DNA of 64,000 nt from Cristatella mucedo (lineage: Eukaryota > Bryozoa > Phylactolaemata > Cristatellidae), in assembly GCA_009760855.2 (NCBI GenBank), contig WPIO01000117.1, forward strand, positions 1,189,841-1,253,840, in the 5' to 3' direction. The notes under the pieces were generated by a model. That model searched no databases. It had not been told where the DNA came from and saw only the letters and a program-made list of their open reading frames with translations. Below, piece by piece: positions 1 to 13,600 of this stretch (its first letter is position 1; every line of letters starts with the position of its first letter). A program made the position numbers and the translations under genes.

Positions 1-117
1 GACTACTCGATTTTTCTGGGGAGGAGGGTCCTGAAGAGGCCCCTGCAGAGCCACCGCGTATTCCAAGCTTTTGGGCCTAGCCGCAAAGGGGCGCCGCAAA
101 GGGCGCGCGGAGGCAAT

Positions 118-210
118 CCGGTGGGCACCCTTCCCGTTCCGGTAGGCACCCTTCCAGTTCCGATAGGCGCCCTCCAGTTCCGGTAGGCACCTTTCCAGTT
201 CCGGTGGGGG
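118..210. repeat. 21-bp minisatellite, about 4.5 units
   Basis: Four consecutive units of 20-21 bp start CCGGTAGGCACCC and end AGTT, followed by a partial fifth. Units differ by one to three substitutions and one has lost a base. The surrounding 1-347 is GC-rich with no recognised gene. Confidence 0.9.
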
Positions 211-347
211 CTCACCTTCAGTGCTCTCGTTGTGAGCAAGCGCAGTGGGCAGTGGGCTGTGAAGCCTAAGCCGGGAACCCCTCGGCCGCTGGAAAATTGC
301 CTGAACATTGCTTGTTAAAATCTGCTCTTATATCCGGTGTGAAATAT

Positions 348-430
348 AATGATGATAATAGTAATAAATTCCTTAAAGTACTCTTGGAGGACTCAATCTC
401 TTTCTAGGCACTTTACATTTGCTGCAAAGG
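348..430 (-). mobile_element. L2-A LINE 3' tail fragment
   Basis: Reads, in reverse, as the family hairpin tail: a pairing arm near AAAGTGCC, a GAGATTGAG loop region, then a TTATTA-type 3' end. Only the terminal 80 bp or so is recognisable. The match to other tails in this window is by eye. Confidence 0.75.
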
Positions 431-611
431 GCCTGCCGATGCAGACCTGTTGCGAGTGACCGAGCCTGGTGGACGCTAGCTGTCAGTCGCCGCCGCCGCG
501 GTGCTCCTACTTCCTCTTGCCTGGCACCCAGAGTGGAGGGGGGAGACGAGCGTCGTCTATTTAATTATTTGTTATGCAGCAAAAGTCAAGCGCTCGTGAC
601 AGAAGAAATTA
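431..611. other. short unassigned interval
   Basis: The stretch between two retroelement ends holds a 66-codon frame with no recognised motif, and nothing else I can support. Confidence 0.4.
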
Positions 612-735
612 TTATATAATTCCTCGCAAGCGCTCCGAGTGAACTTAATCTCCATTCAAGCTCTTTGCAGACGCCGCAGGGCTCAAGCCCACGACCTCGA
701 TCGCTAAAGTCGAGCGACTAATTCCTGCGCCAAAT
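612..735 (-). mobile_element. SINE-A copy, diverged
   Basis: In reverse this has a B-box-like GGGCTTGAGCCC, the shared GTCGTGGGCT core and the L2-like tail ending in AATTATATAAT. The A-box region is poorly kept. Assigned by comparison with better copies at 14.9, 33.6 and 42.1 kb. Confidence 0.65.
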
Positions 736-885
736 CAAGTTAACCGTCAGCTTCCTGTCTACTACCAATTATTTTCATGAGATTTATCGTAAGTACTTTG
801 CGCCGCTGCCAGCCAATTACCATTAGCGTTTTCATTTCCTTATCCCGCAGAGTTGCCAAAATAAGGAACCTGCCTCCGGAAGCTG

Positions 886-1050
886 CCGCCGACATCCAGC
901 CACTCTCCCGCTGCATCGAGTAAGCTGAGCGCCATTTTTGCCGCCGACATCCAGCCACTCTCCCGCTGCATCGAGTAAGCTGAGCGCCATTTTTGCCGCC
1001 GACATCCAGCCACTCTCCCGCTGCATCGAGTAAGCTGAGCGCCATTTTTG
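886..1050. repeat. three identical 55-bp tandem units
   Basis: Units at 886-940, 941-995 and 996-1050 are identical by eye, each starting CCGCCGACATCC and ending CCATTTTTG. Because 55 is not a multiple of three, each unit is read in a different frame, yet all three minus-strand frames stay open. The overlapping 60-100 codon frames here are products of the repeat, not genes. Confidence 0.95.
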
Positions 1051-2050
1051 CAGGATTCGCGTCTGCTCATGGCTTGCCTAGCTATTCGAGACCGGTTCCT
1101 GCGCAGTTCGACGACGTCAAACTTTCGGCGAACTCCGCTCGCTCCAGGTTAAGCGTTCGTTTTTCTTTAAATTTCTGAACGGCCGGCCTTCGAACGAGCG
1201 CTCGCCGCATTTGGGCAGGCTCCTTTCTGTTCCCTTGAGTTCGCCGCCCTCCTGACCGATTCCCGTCGAGCTGGCGGCGAGCGCCGCCCTGGTGGCGCCG
1301 CTCGAGACCGGCGCTGCATCTACCTTACTTCAGCTAACAAGCCGCTGGGCGAGACGTTGGAGCGTGCAATGCAGCTCCGCCGTCTGCCGTCAGCTCGCCG
1401 CCGATCGCAGGAGTCTACCCAGAACGACGCGTGGGTGGCGCGTGGTGGCAAGCTAATGCTTGCCAGTCAGCGCCGCGGCTCCACTGGCGTGCCGTCGGTT
1501 CCGCGAAGCGACACCTATAGTCGCTTTAATTGACCGTGCGGCGCAAAATCGATACACGGCATTTTAGCCCATTGCGTCAAGATGCATCAAATTATACAGT
1601 GGCGGGATGGGCAGGGGGCAGCCGCCCTTCCCCCTTATATAGAGCGTGAGGGGGACGTCAGCGGAGACATGGGTCTCCATCCCCATTCCTTAACGCCGAC
1701 GGTAATCGGTGATGAAATTATGTCCTGCTTCCGGTCGATGAGCAGCCACCGAGGGCGTGTCGCATAAGCGCCGCGATCGCTCGCAGTAAATTTTCATTAC
1801 TTGCGGGTCTTGCCGCCTCCCCCTCCCCGCCTGGAAATCGTGGCTCTGACCCTGACACTATATAACCGATTAGCCCTACCGAGTTTCCTTCTCGATCTGA
1901 CGTTGCTTGCTTGGAATCCTAGCAACGGGGAGGGACTCACTTCTGCCGGGCATACCTGTGAGCGATGTCGTCGGATCCCGACCTTTGGCTTTTCTCCCAG
2001 AGCTGCTTTCGCTACAGAAGTGTGTACGTGATGTCCCACGTGACCACGTG
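1051..2050. other. GC-rich unassigned sequence
   Basis: About 1 kb with no recognised gene or repeat. The part near 1180-1530 is rich in CG dinucleotides. Open frames of 60-80 codons occur on both strands and overlap one another, as expected by chance in GC-rich DNA. Confidence 0.5.
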
Positions 2051-2051
2051 A

Positions 2052-2160
2052 AAGCTTTTCTTTGCCTTATTTGTAGAGTGCCTAGTAAGAGATTCGGTTA
2101 TCTCTTAGGGCACTATTAGAGTGTCTAATATTATTATCTTATTATTATCTAATATTATTA
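2052..2160 (+). mobile_element. L2-A LINE 3' tail fragment
   Basis: Contains TAGAGTGCCTAGTAAGAGATT, a variant of the family hairpin, followed by GGGCACTATT and a run of TTATTATT-type repeats marking the LINE 3' end. No ORF part is recognisable upstream. Confidence 0.75.
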
Positions 2161-2267
2161 ACTCAAGCGGTCGACTAAGTAAGCCAAGGTCTAACGCGAG
2201 CAAGGCATGTACTGGTGGGACGACTAACCAACCCGTACGTATCGTCGCTACGGCCCAAAATGTCATC

Positions 2268-2390
2268 GTAGTAACAATAATAACAAATTTGTATAGCGCC
2301 AGCAGAGAGCCTAATCTCTTTCTAGGCACTACACATGTGCTGTTGAGGAAGCATGATGGAATGGTTAATGGTTAGCATACCGATTTCTAT
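2268..2390 (-). mobile_element. L2-A LINE 3' tail fragment
   Basis: Begins at AATAATAACAAATTTGTATAG and continues through CTCTTTCTAGGCAC, the reverse complement of the family hairpin tail, then GGTTAATGGTTAGC, which resembles the region 5' of the tail in longer copies. Confidence 0.75.
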
Positions 2391-2464
2391 TTGAGGCCTC
2401 AGCCATGACAGTGACGTAACTATCTCTTCGGGTGTAGGTGAGCGTAGACCTATAAAAACCTGCA

Positions 2465-2553
2465 CATATATATATATATATGTATACATGCCTAAAGATA
2501 TGTATAGATATAGATACAGAGTTGTATACATATCTGTCTATTTGTCGAGGTGT

Positions 2554-2597
<44 letters not shown>

Positions 2598-2725
2598 CAC
2601 CCGTAACCATGTTATGCTTGTTGGCATTGAGAATTCTACTACTAACCATTCGATCGAGCTTCCTTTGCAGCAAATGTAAAGTGCCTAGAAAGAGATTGAG
2701 TTCTCTGAGGGTGCTATATCAAATG
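2465..2725 (+). mobile_element. L2-A tail interrupted by TA and CA repeats
   Basis: A TA run (about 2467-2481) and a (CA)n run (about 2559-2594) lie upstream of a good L2-A tail at 2600-2720, which includes the CTAACCATTCGATC stretch also found at 45.8 and 47.5 kb and then GTAAAGTGCCTAGAAAGAG. The peptides with His/Thr or Val/Cys runs are microsatellite translation. Confidence 0.75.
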
Positions 2726-2762
2726 TATTTTAGATCGTATATATATGCAACATACACTGTAC

Positions 2763-2765
2763 ATA

Positions 2766-2810
<45 letters not shown>

Positions 2811-2889
2811 TATATGCTTGAGCAGCAAAGGCATCACAAGCGCTGCACCCTCTGACCAATCACCTAAGCAGTGGGACGACATTCGTCTG

Positions 2890-2960
<71 letters not shown>
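2763..2960. repeat. two (TA)n arrays
   Basis: Alternating TA at about 2768-2808 and again at 2891-2960, separated by about 80 bp of mixed sequence. Ile/Tyr-rich frames over this interval are artefacts of the repeat. Confidence 0.95.
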
Positions 2961-2966
<6 letters not shown>

Positions 2967-3890
2967 ACAAATACCCGTAAGGAATTACGGAAAACCCAAG
3001 CTTTGCTTTGGAAGGCGAGCCTGAGTGTGAGCTAACTGACTGTAATGGCTGGCGAGCCAGCCAGCTACTAGCTGGCAATCTTGCAGTTCTTTTTTAGTGG
3101 TGCGAAATAAGTAAAGGGGAAAGGGAAATATAATTCAAAATCAGGTTCTAAGTTTGTTTGATAGTGAAATTATTAAAACTATCTTGAATGCACAGTTCTA
3201 TTCACTGTTGAATTCCGCTTGAACGTCTTTATTTTTTATGTTGTAGTTGCATCAAATTCGTAAATGATTCCCCTGTTTTTGTCACAGCGCTTACGGTAGC
3301 TGTACCGTCGCAACACGACTGTAAAAATCACCAAAGATAGAGTGCAATCATGACGTAGGCGATTTCTGTTTATGAGATGGACGGACTCAATCATTCACTT
3401 ACACTCAAAACTATTTAGTTTGCTCTTCTTGCATACTCAGACTGAACCCAGACGATGCCCTGGAATATCGAGCGTAGTCAAGTCTTGATCTGGTTTCATT
3501 GCCTCTTCCCGAAATAGGGACACTGATGGTGTGCGCGTCCTTTGAATGTCAAGCGTCGGTCACGTGTGAACTCCGAGATTGTCAGCTGGCGTGTCTGAGT
3601 CCTTCGCATTCTTCACCTAAAGGACGAAAGCAGCAGGGGGAGCAGACGATTGGCGCGCCCTGCTGGCCAGCACCAACAGCAGATCACCTAGCAGAGCGTG
3701 CCCCGCTAAAGTATAGCACGGCTAGCCTAAAATGAATGCCAACTTAAACCCAGAAATGAATTCTAGCTGCTCGCAATTGACCATCAGAGAAAGGAAAAGC
3801 GTCACGTGTATAACGATTGATGTTGTGGTGATTAGTCTTTGTCACTCGTGTTTGTCAGTTCGTATGCATCGAAAGTCGATTGCACGTTCA
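2961..3890. other. unassigned interval
   Basis: AT-rich from 3080 to 3480, then more balanced. A 78-codon frame at 3499-3735 (+) has several cysteines near its start but no motif I recognise. No repeat family was recognised here. Confidence 0.4.
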
Positions 3891-3979
3891 ATACAAACAC
3901 ACACACACACACACACATGCAAACAACTAAGACTTTCTTTCTATACGCTCAAGGGTAGTAGGACAGCGAGGGATGAGGG

Positions 3980-4560
<581 letters not shown>

Positions 4561-5220
4561 AGAGATAGAAGGAATAGAAGGAGAGAGAAAAAGAGAGAGA
4601 GTGAGATGGAAATAAAAAGGTGAGAGGAAGGAGAGGGGCAGAGACAGAGGGCGAGGCTGGAGGGGGCAGATGATGCTGGCTGGTGTGGCTGGCTTTCCGA
4701 AAGAAGGAGGTGGTGGCTTTATCAAAATTACTCACCGCCAGTTGATATGCTAGCTAACTCGCCGTTCCGAGTAAACACTAGACACACTCCAGTTGACGTC
4801 CTCCCCTAAGATGCAAACAGCTCAGCTTGAGCTCCCTCTTCTTGTCATCATGTCACATATCTGTGAGTTGTCTGGATGTCTGGAGCGACCAAAGTCCAAA
4901 GCCCCTCAGTTTATGAGCCGCCCCGGCTTTGGAGCTGGTCAAATAAAGGGGCAGTACCCCAAAGCACACGGCTTAGAATAGGTTCGTGGGCTGATAGCAA
5001 GGCATGCAGCATGATGAACCGAACTCTATCAAGGATGAGGCATCAATAAAATTTCGGTAAACAAGCAAAGCCAAGCATTCTGGCTGCTGCAAGTGGACGG
5101 TGACAGCTTGTGGCCAGCTGCTTGATAAGACAGCTTCTTAGTCACATTGAAGACGAGCTGGTTCTTGCCTTCAGACAAATGAATAGTTGAACCATCGTGT
5201 TCGAAAGGAAGCCAATGATA
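4561..5220. other. unassigned interval
   Basis: The purine-rich edge of the GA array fades by about 4660. Beyond it lies ordinary sequence with a 62-codon frame at 4793-4981 that has no recognised motif. Confidence 0.4.
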
Positions 5221-5229
5221 GCCCTTGGA

Positions 5230-5790
5230 GCCAGTATCAACAGTTTGTAAACGATGAATGTAACAGTTACCATGTTACACCATTTCTCACCGACCTGGAG
5301 TGGCTCCCAATCAAGTATCTCGTTAAGCAGGTTTTGTCAACAGCATTTTGGTCCTTTCGTTCTCTGTATCCAGCCTACCTATCCTAACTACTTCCCAATA
5401 AGGCCATGCATCCTCCCACCCACTCATCTGGTTCAAATCGTTTAGTGGTGTCTCAGACCAACCTCAAATCTTCTGGAGGTCGTTCCTTTAGTTCGTGTGC
5501 TTTCAAAGCCTGGAGCCCACTACCGACTGACGGCACACTCTCTTACTTGACAACATTTAAAGAAGAGCTGAAAACGCACCTGTTTCTCACAGCATTTGAC
5601 GGGTTCCATGTGAATTATCCTTTCTGTGCAAATGCATGCTGACGCTGTACACGCTATCACTAACCAAGCATGATTTTACTTACCATTCAATTGCATTTCA
5701 CTTTACAGCAAATGTAAAGCGCCTAGAGAGAGATTGAGTTCTCTGAGGGCACTTTATCAAGTGAATTATTATTATTATTATTATATTTAC
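5230..5790 (+). mobile_element. L2-A LINE, ORF2 C-terminus plus 3' tail
   Basis: Two frames, 5187-5387 and 5406-5642, together give the C-terminal region of a CR1/L2-type ORF2: LTDLEWLPIKYL, then FRSLYPAYLS, a frame change, then SGGRSFSSCAFKAWSPLP and TTFKEELKTHLFLTAF. In this clade that region lies downstream of the RT thumb. After the stop comes about 60 bp of 3' UTR, the hairpin tail at 5715-5755 and a (TTA)n end. The copy is 5'-truncated and frameshifted, so it cannot make a working protein. The family is assigned from these motifs, not from a search. Confidence 0.88.
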
Positions 5791-5911
5791 ATGCCTCCCT
5801 TCCGATGTCCGAGCAAGATACACTCGGATGCCTTGGTGAGGCGGCCATGGTGGGAGGCGGGAGCTTAGAGCAGTTGCTGTTCGGACATTGTCAGGCACGT
5901 AGCCTCTTGAG

Positions 5912-6035
5912 TTTTAGCCTTGAGGTAAGGCACTTTAGCAAAACGACCCAGGTCGTGGGTTCGAGTCCTGATCAAGGCAATTCCTTATTGCCCACTGTTA
6001 GAGAAATGAGAGCCACTACCGCCCATCTGATGCTA
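5912..6035 (+). mobile_element. SINE-B copy
   Basis: A pol III B box, GGGTTCGAGTCC, follows CAGGTCGT, and the A-box region TTAGCCTTGAGGTAAGGC lies about 45 bp upstream. The body TTATTGCCCACTG matches other copies, but the 3' end is diverged and finishes in an A-rich run. Confidence 0.8.
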
Positions 6036-6178
6036 AATAAAAAAAAAATCTTTACAAAAACAACTGTCGTTCCAGCATTGCCAGGCGAAGAGAGCAATTG
6101 TTGTTTAGGCGTTATCAAGCGTAAAGAACATTTGCCTTTCGGGCATTGTTCAGTGTCCAAGGCTTAATTAAATAAATA

Positions 6179-6312
6179 TAAATATAATTCATTTGTATAG
6201 CGCCCCAAGATAACTTAGTCTCTATTCGGGCGCTTCACATATGCCTCCGGGCTCGAGCCCACGACCTCAGCTAGACCTTGGTCAGGGGCGAGCACCTTAA
6301 CCGCTGGACCAA
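6179..6312 (-). mobile_element. SINE-A copy
   Basis: In reverse: TTTGGTCCAGCGGTTAAGGT (A box), then a B box in GTGGGCTCGAGCCC, then GAAGCGCC and GGGGCGCTATACAAATGAAT. The last part resembles the L2-A hairpin tail. About 130 bp, close to full length for the family as seen here. Confidence 0.85.
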
Positions 6313-7045
6313 ACAGATCTCAGTGCTGCTATTGTCATTACTCAGATGCCCCAATACTCCTTCTGATGCCTCAGATGTCTCAATCCCTCTCTCTGAGCTC
6401 TTCTACCTCTACAGCATCTGCCCTACCAGAGCGTTTCCTGCAGTGTGCGACATAAAACACTTGGCCCAAATGTAACTTTGCACCTGCCCCTGATGCACCC
6501 TTTCCCTCGATTTGGCCGAGCACACGCAGCAGAGCTGGGCTTTAAAGCTAGGTACGCAGACCAGCCAGTTTACCAGCTGGTTATTTTGAGCTTAGCAGTT
6601 TGCCCAGCTGTCGTTGTCTAGAAGGGGAAGGGCGAAGTGGCCCGAGCAACTACTGCAAACTGCAGGACTCCGGTTGGTGGTCGATAAGGTCCAATCGGCT
6701 ATTTAGGCTGTGGTCAGAGAAGCTGGACATCAGGCAGCTCGTTTCCTGAAGTTATCATGAGCATAGGCGTGCATGCATGCACGTAGTGCGCAAGGGCGAG
6801 GCGCCGAGGAAGCAGCCGGAGAGTCGGGTGCAGGGACAGCTGGGATCGCTCGTTCGTTCACCTTGGGCCTGCCTGCCAAGGTCATAGTCAGCAGAACGGC
6901 AGCTTCGTGGCACTTGCCCGGTCCCGCGTAAACTCCTGCACTCTGGGAAGCTTGGGGATGGCTCTAACTAAGCTCACACGCGACCAACGCAGCCGACCAA
7001 GCAGCAAAGCAGCAGCGATCCGCCGGGAGTGAGCAGCATCGCCCC
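6313..7045. other. unassigned interval
   Basis: Ordinary sequence with short frames only. A 16-18 bp poly-C run at about 7044-7060 adjoins the next GA array. Confidence 0.4.
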
Positions 7046-7071
7046 CCCCCCCCCCCCCCCGCTTTCTGGGT

Positions 7072-9999
<2,928 letters not shown>

Positions 10000-10010
<11 letters not shown>

Positions 10011-10090
10011 ATAGCGTTATAGCGTATAATGTTATAGCGCCCTCAGAGAACTGAATCTCTCTGTAGGCACTTTACAGATACTGCATATAA
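10000..10090 (-). mobile_element. L2-A tail with short AGCGTTAT repeats
   Basis: Three copies of ATAGCGTT at about 10000-10022 run into GCGCCCTCAGAGAACTGAAT and GGCACTTTACA, the reverse complement of the L2-A tail. The usual TTA-type end is replaced by the short repeats. Confidence 0.7.
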
Positions 10091-10261
10091 AGCATTACGA
10101 AATGTTTGGTGGGTAGGTGGCTGTTGCCGGCCGGCAGGCCCTCTGACTGGTGGGCTCGGCGACGAGTCGGTGGCCGCCGAGTCCAGTTCTTATTATCACA
10201 TTTCCAAGGGCTTGCACTACTACTGAGTTGGCAGCTCGCGTTCTCTTGATCGCCGAGTGTG

Positions 10262-10365
10262 TGCCGAGAGTCTAACGAACCAAACGTAGAGTGCCTAGAC
10301 AGAGAGCGAGTTCTGTGATAGCGAAATGTCAAATGTATTATTATTATTGCTATTATTACACAGCA
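10262..10365 (+). mobile_element. L2-A LINE 3' tail fragment
   Basis: GTAGAGTGCCTAGACAGAG, a degenerate hairpin loop and TTATTATTATT at 10338-10350. No upstream ORF remnant is clear. Confidence 0.75.
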
Positions 10366-10547
10366 GTCGATTGGTCAGCTGCCGAGGTATTTTCGCCTCA
10401 CTGCTGCTGCAGCACCACGAAGGCCTGAGACGAACGGTGGCGCCGGAAGCTCACCTTCGTCCGTATACGTCGCAGGCTTGGGTGGGGGGTGCAGTGGCTT
10501 GGCGAGAAACCGCAGGTTCCCTGACAGCCCCGGGGTCAAAGTTAGCC

Positions 10548-10705
10548 CGGGAGACAAGGTGCTCGCTCTTCACGATCGAAGGTCGAAGGTCGTGGGTTTT
10601 TCGAATCCTGCAGTGGCCGATCCTTCATTTTCAACTGCAAATGATAGTGATAGCCGTAACGGCTCTTCTGCCGCTGTATAAAATGAGGCGGTCACGAGAG
10701 CTAAT
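10548..10705 (+). mobile_element. SINE-B copy
   Basis: An A-box-like GACAAGGTGCTCGC and a B box altered by a T run (GGGTTTTTCGAATCC), then TGCAGTGG, GTGATAGCCGTAACGGCTC and CCGCTGTATAAAATGAGGC, all in the family order. Confidence 0.82.
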
Positions 10706-10840
10706 ATTTGTATCTTTGTGCTAGCGGGCAGCCGCCCTCTCGCAGAGATGTCGGCGCAGACCTTGCAAGAGAGCTCTGGAACTCTTGTAGCCTATTTAAA
10801 TTAGCCTCCCTTTAAAATGAACCCAAATCTCAGCACCGCA

Positions 10841-10929
10841 GGTGGACCACACGGAAAGTGTTCTCCAGCCTCTCAGAGAAAAATGGGCCATTTTTCTCTG
10901 AGAGGCTAGGGAACACTTTCGGGTGGCCC

Positions 10930-10932
<3 letters not shown>
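10841..10932. repeat. near-perfect 92-bp foldback
   Basis: The left arm begins GGTGGACCACACGG and the right arm ends GGGTGGCCCACC. The arms pair over about 45 bp with roughly five differences and meet at AAAAATGGGCCATTTTT, so there is essentially no loop. It lies directly against a (CT)n run. It could be a foldback element, a MITE remnant or a small-RNA hairpin; the sequence does not decide. Confidence 0.92.
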
Positions 10933-10987
<55 letters not shown>

Positions 10988-11081
10988 AATAACTAAATAT
11001 AACTAGATATAACTAGATATAACTACATATATATAACTATATATAACTATATATATATATATATATAACTATATATAACTA

Positions 11082-11140
<59 letters not shown>
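10933..11140. repeat. (CT)n then (TA)n compound microsatellite
   Basis: CT from 10933 to about 10968, then TA-type sequence to 11140 with an internal series of ATATAACTA units (10986-11090). Confidence 0.95.
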
Positions 11141-11142
<2 letters not shown>

Positions 11143-11203
11143 AGAGAGAGAGCTACTGCTCTGTGCCGAAGGAGATTAGCCGGAACCTGCTTTTCCTTCA
11201 TAG

Positions 11204-11398
11204 GAATGGGCACCTCTTCCTTACATTTATGGAGACTTAAACTGCACCAGGAAGACGCTGCCAGCGGTTATTGGTTGCTCTGCTCCGGCGGAGGAACATC
11301 TTGAAGCTGCTGCAAACCGTCTGGAAGAGCTCTTGTGCAAAGCTTTCTTAAAAAGCAATTTGCCTACTGCGGATGAATTTGGAGATTATTCCAAATGA
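11204..11398 (+). other. unassigned 64-codon open segment
   Basis: Open between stops with no ATG at its start. The translation is protein-like in composition and not from a simple repeat: PLPYIYGDLNC, then AEEHLEAAANRLEELL, then KSNLPTADEFGDY. The middle would form an amphipathic helix. GDLN recalls the GDFN motif of LINE endonucleases, but the rest does not match what I know of that domain. It may be an old exon or a transposon ORF fragment, and chance is possible. No splice sites could be assigned. Confidence 0.25.
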
Positions 11399-11629
11399 AA
11401 ATTGCATATGAAATTTGGATAGCTTAGGTGGCGTCTGGCAGGCTCTATAGAACCGTCTAAGTAGTGTCACAACCCATCGAAAACCATCCTCCGGTTGGCA
11501 TTTTGAGGAGTGTTAGACGTCCTATCTCGACGGTCTTCCTAACCATTCAGAAACCCAGCCAACCGTCCAGTCCGGTACAATGGGTGACCTAGCAGAGCTT
11601 CTCTCTTCTCCTTTGCTCCCGTCTCTTTT

Positions 11630-11810
11630 GAATAATAATAATAATAATTCACTTGATAAAGCGCCCTCAGAGAACTTAATCTCTCTCTAGGCGCTTTACA
11701 TTTGCTGTAAAGTGAAATGCAATTGAATGGTAAGGAAAATCATGCTTGAAAAACAAACGAAATGAATAATATGGTTAGGGGTGACATGCAGTCATTGCTA
11801 GTTTGTCTCT
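11630..11810 (-). mobile_element. L2-A LINE 3' end, well preserved
   Basis: (ATA)n, then TTCACTTGATAAAGCGCCC, CTCTCTCTAGGCGCTTTACA, TGAAATGCAATTGAATGG and AATAATATGGTTAGG. Nearly the same sequence occurs at 25.9 and 35.7 kb (-) and 5.7 kb (+), which suggests one recent subfamily. Confidence 0.88.
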
Positions 11811-12004
11811 CCATGCTAGCAATATCGCCTCTGTCTCAAACGTTTCCCTTATGAAGTGCATAGATCTATTGCTGATGCCCGCATGTAGCAAATGCTGTAA
11901 ATATGCCCCCGGTTAGCAATGGAGTACCTACCCTCTGAAAACAGATGCAGCCAGGCAACTCATTAAAAAAACCTACCCGCGATCGCGAGAACCTAAGCGC
12001 CGCA

Positions 12005-12155
12005 CTGGTTTGGCCGGTGATTAGGGTGCTCGCCCCGACCAAAGTCGAGGTGAAGGTATTTGATGGTGGAGGTTGTGGGCCGAGCCCCGTGGCACATGTG
12101 AAGCGCCTGAATAGAGATTCATTTCGCTTGGGGCGCTATACGAATAAATTGCGCA
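12005..12155 (+). mobile_element. SINE-A copy
   Basis: A box GGTTTGGCCGGTGATTAGG, a GTCGAGGTGAAGG segment, a degenerate B box in GTGGGCCGAGCCCC, then GTGAAGCGCCTGAATAGAG and GGGGCGCTATACGAATAAAT. A (CA)n(TA)n run follows at 12158-12191. Confidence 0.85.
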
Positions 12156-12199
12156 CACGCATACACACACACATATATATATATATATATTAATGTATA

Positions 12200-12580
12200 A
12201 GGAAATTTCATCCAATCTCCTGTCTGATCTTATTATCCAAGCACCTTTCCAGCTTTACAATTGCATCAGCTCATCGGATCTTGCTAGAAAGTTCTAATCA
12301 GAATTGAGAGGTAGCGATTCTATGGAAACGGCTCTGCTTTGGGCTTGCAATGACCTTATCAACACTGCTGATCAACATAGGGCCTCTGCTAGTTCGCCAC
12401 GATGTCGCAGCTGCATTTAACACACGTGATCAGCAGATCCCTCCTGAGCGTCTCTCGACTATAAGCCCGTGTATAACTGGCAAGATCCGATTGGTTGGTT
12501 GCAATGCAGAAGTCACAGTCTTCACAATTACTAAATGTCTGCACTCGAGCAACAATCTTAGATGTAGCCTGTAAAACTCT
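12200..12580 (+). pseudogene. LINE reverse transcriptase relic (motif A region)
   Basis: One frame gives METALLWACNDLINTADQHR, and after a frame change 12350-12574 gives RHDVAAAFNTRDQQIPPERL. In CR1/L2-type RTs the block before motif A reads like TALL..NDLL...D and motif A like LDVSAAFDTVDH. Here the second Asp-containing part is changed (FNTRDQ). The piece is frameshifted and lacks the rest of the RT, so it is a dead fragment. It could belong to L2-A or L2-B; the overlap with other copies is too small to tell. Confidence 0.72.
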
Positions 12581-13439
12581 GCGGTGATGTGCCCCTTCTT
12601 ATTGAACCAGCTGCTAAGATCACTGACAGCTCGATAACTGAAGTGACCATTGGGCAGGGCATTAGCACCGATCGAGATTCAGAGCAAGATTTTGTATCTC
12701 CGATTCAAATACCAGAACGACGGAGCTTCAATTAAAACCTTGCAGAGGAGCCAGGAGAAATATTCATTTGAGGGCAAAAAAGGAAATCTGTTGGGTCTCG
12801 CTCAATGAGGTGAGGCATGTGTGTGAACTCCACGGTAGACTCGATTGTTCTACTATGCGACGCAGGTTAGAGGTCAAAGTGTGCGAATCCATAAGTATAA
12901 ATTTGGTTATTTAGTGCGTGCGAGTTTAAAAACTTACGCTCAAGGTACAGTAGGCAAGAAAGATCCTTTTACAATTCCCAAAGGAGTATTTCGAGTACCG
13001 TAGAAACTAGCACGCTAAAGCCATTCTTTAGTGCTAGTCGAGCCATTGCTTTACGTACAACTGACTCTTTAAACTGATTATGGGTCGTGCTATCTTTAAC
13101 CTACGGTAAGCAATGCCGAAAAACGGAACTGATCTTGAATACACAGATCGCGGTTTTAGTTTTTCCCCTTCAGTTGTAGACTATTCCTTTGAGTAGCTGA
13201 CTATACACGGGAAACGTGCCTGCATGATTTGCACCAATAGTTAAAGTCGCGAGTCTTTTCTGGAGGCAAACATTTTATGAGCAATACACTTTGATAGAAT
13301 TTTGAGATGCCTTTGTCCTGATGAAGCGAAATGTATTGTAGCTCAGGTATAGTTAAAAAGATCAACGAATATTCGAGGTTGTTAGGGAAGAGATATCATG
13401 GCTAGCCTGCTGCAAATAACTCAATTAATAAAGTAGCAG
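12581..13439. other. unassigned AT-richer interval
   Basis: No gene recognised. A small hairpin at about 13006-13038 pairs ACTAGCA/CTAAAG with CTTTAG/TGCTAGT. Part of the first 150 bp may be further decayed LINE. Confidence 0.4.
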
Positions 13440-13600
13440 TAGAAGTCAGCTGATTCAACAGCCTTTTTTACTAATACAGTGGGTAGGCGAGCCTTAGCGG
13501 CTATCACTCCCACTTGCAGTGGGCAAATAAGACTTGCCTGTAGCAGGACTCGAACCCACGACCGGAGTCGTAAAGCGGAAGCACCTCAGCCCTTTGACCG
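13440..13600 (-). mobile_element. SINE-B copy
   Basis: In reverse, the B box GGGTTCGAGTCC and the tail ending TGTTGAATCAGCTGA are clear. The body is diverged, with GTGGGAGTGATAGCCGCTAAG in place of the usual GTGGTGATAGCCG. The A box is weak. Confidence 0.8.
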
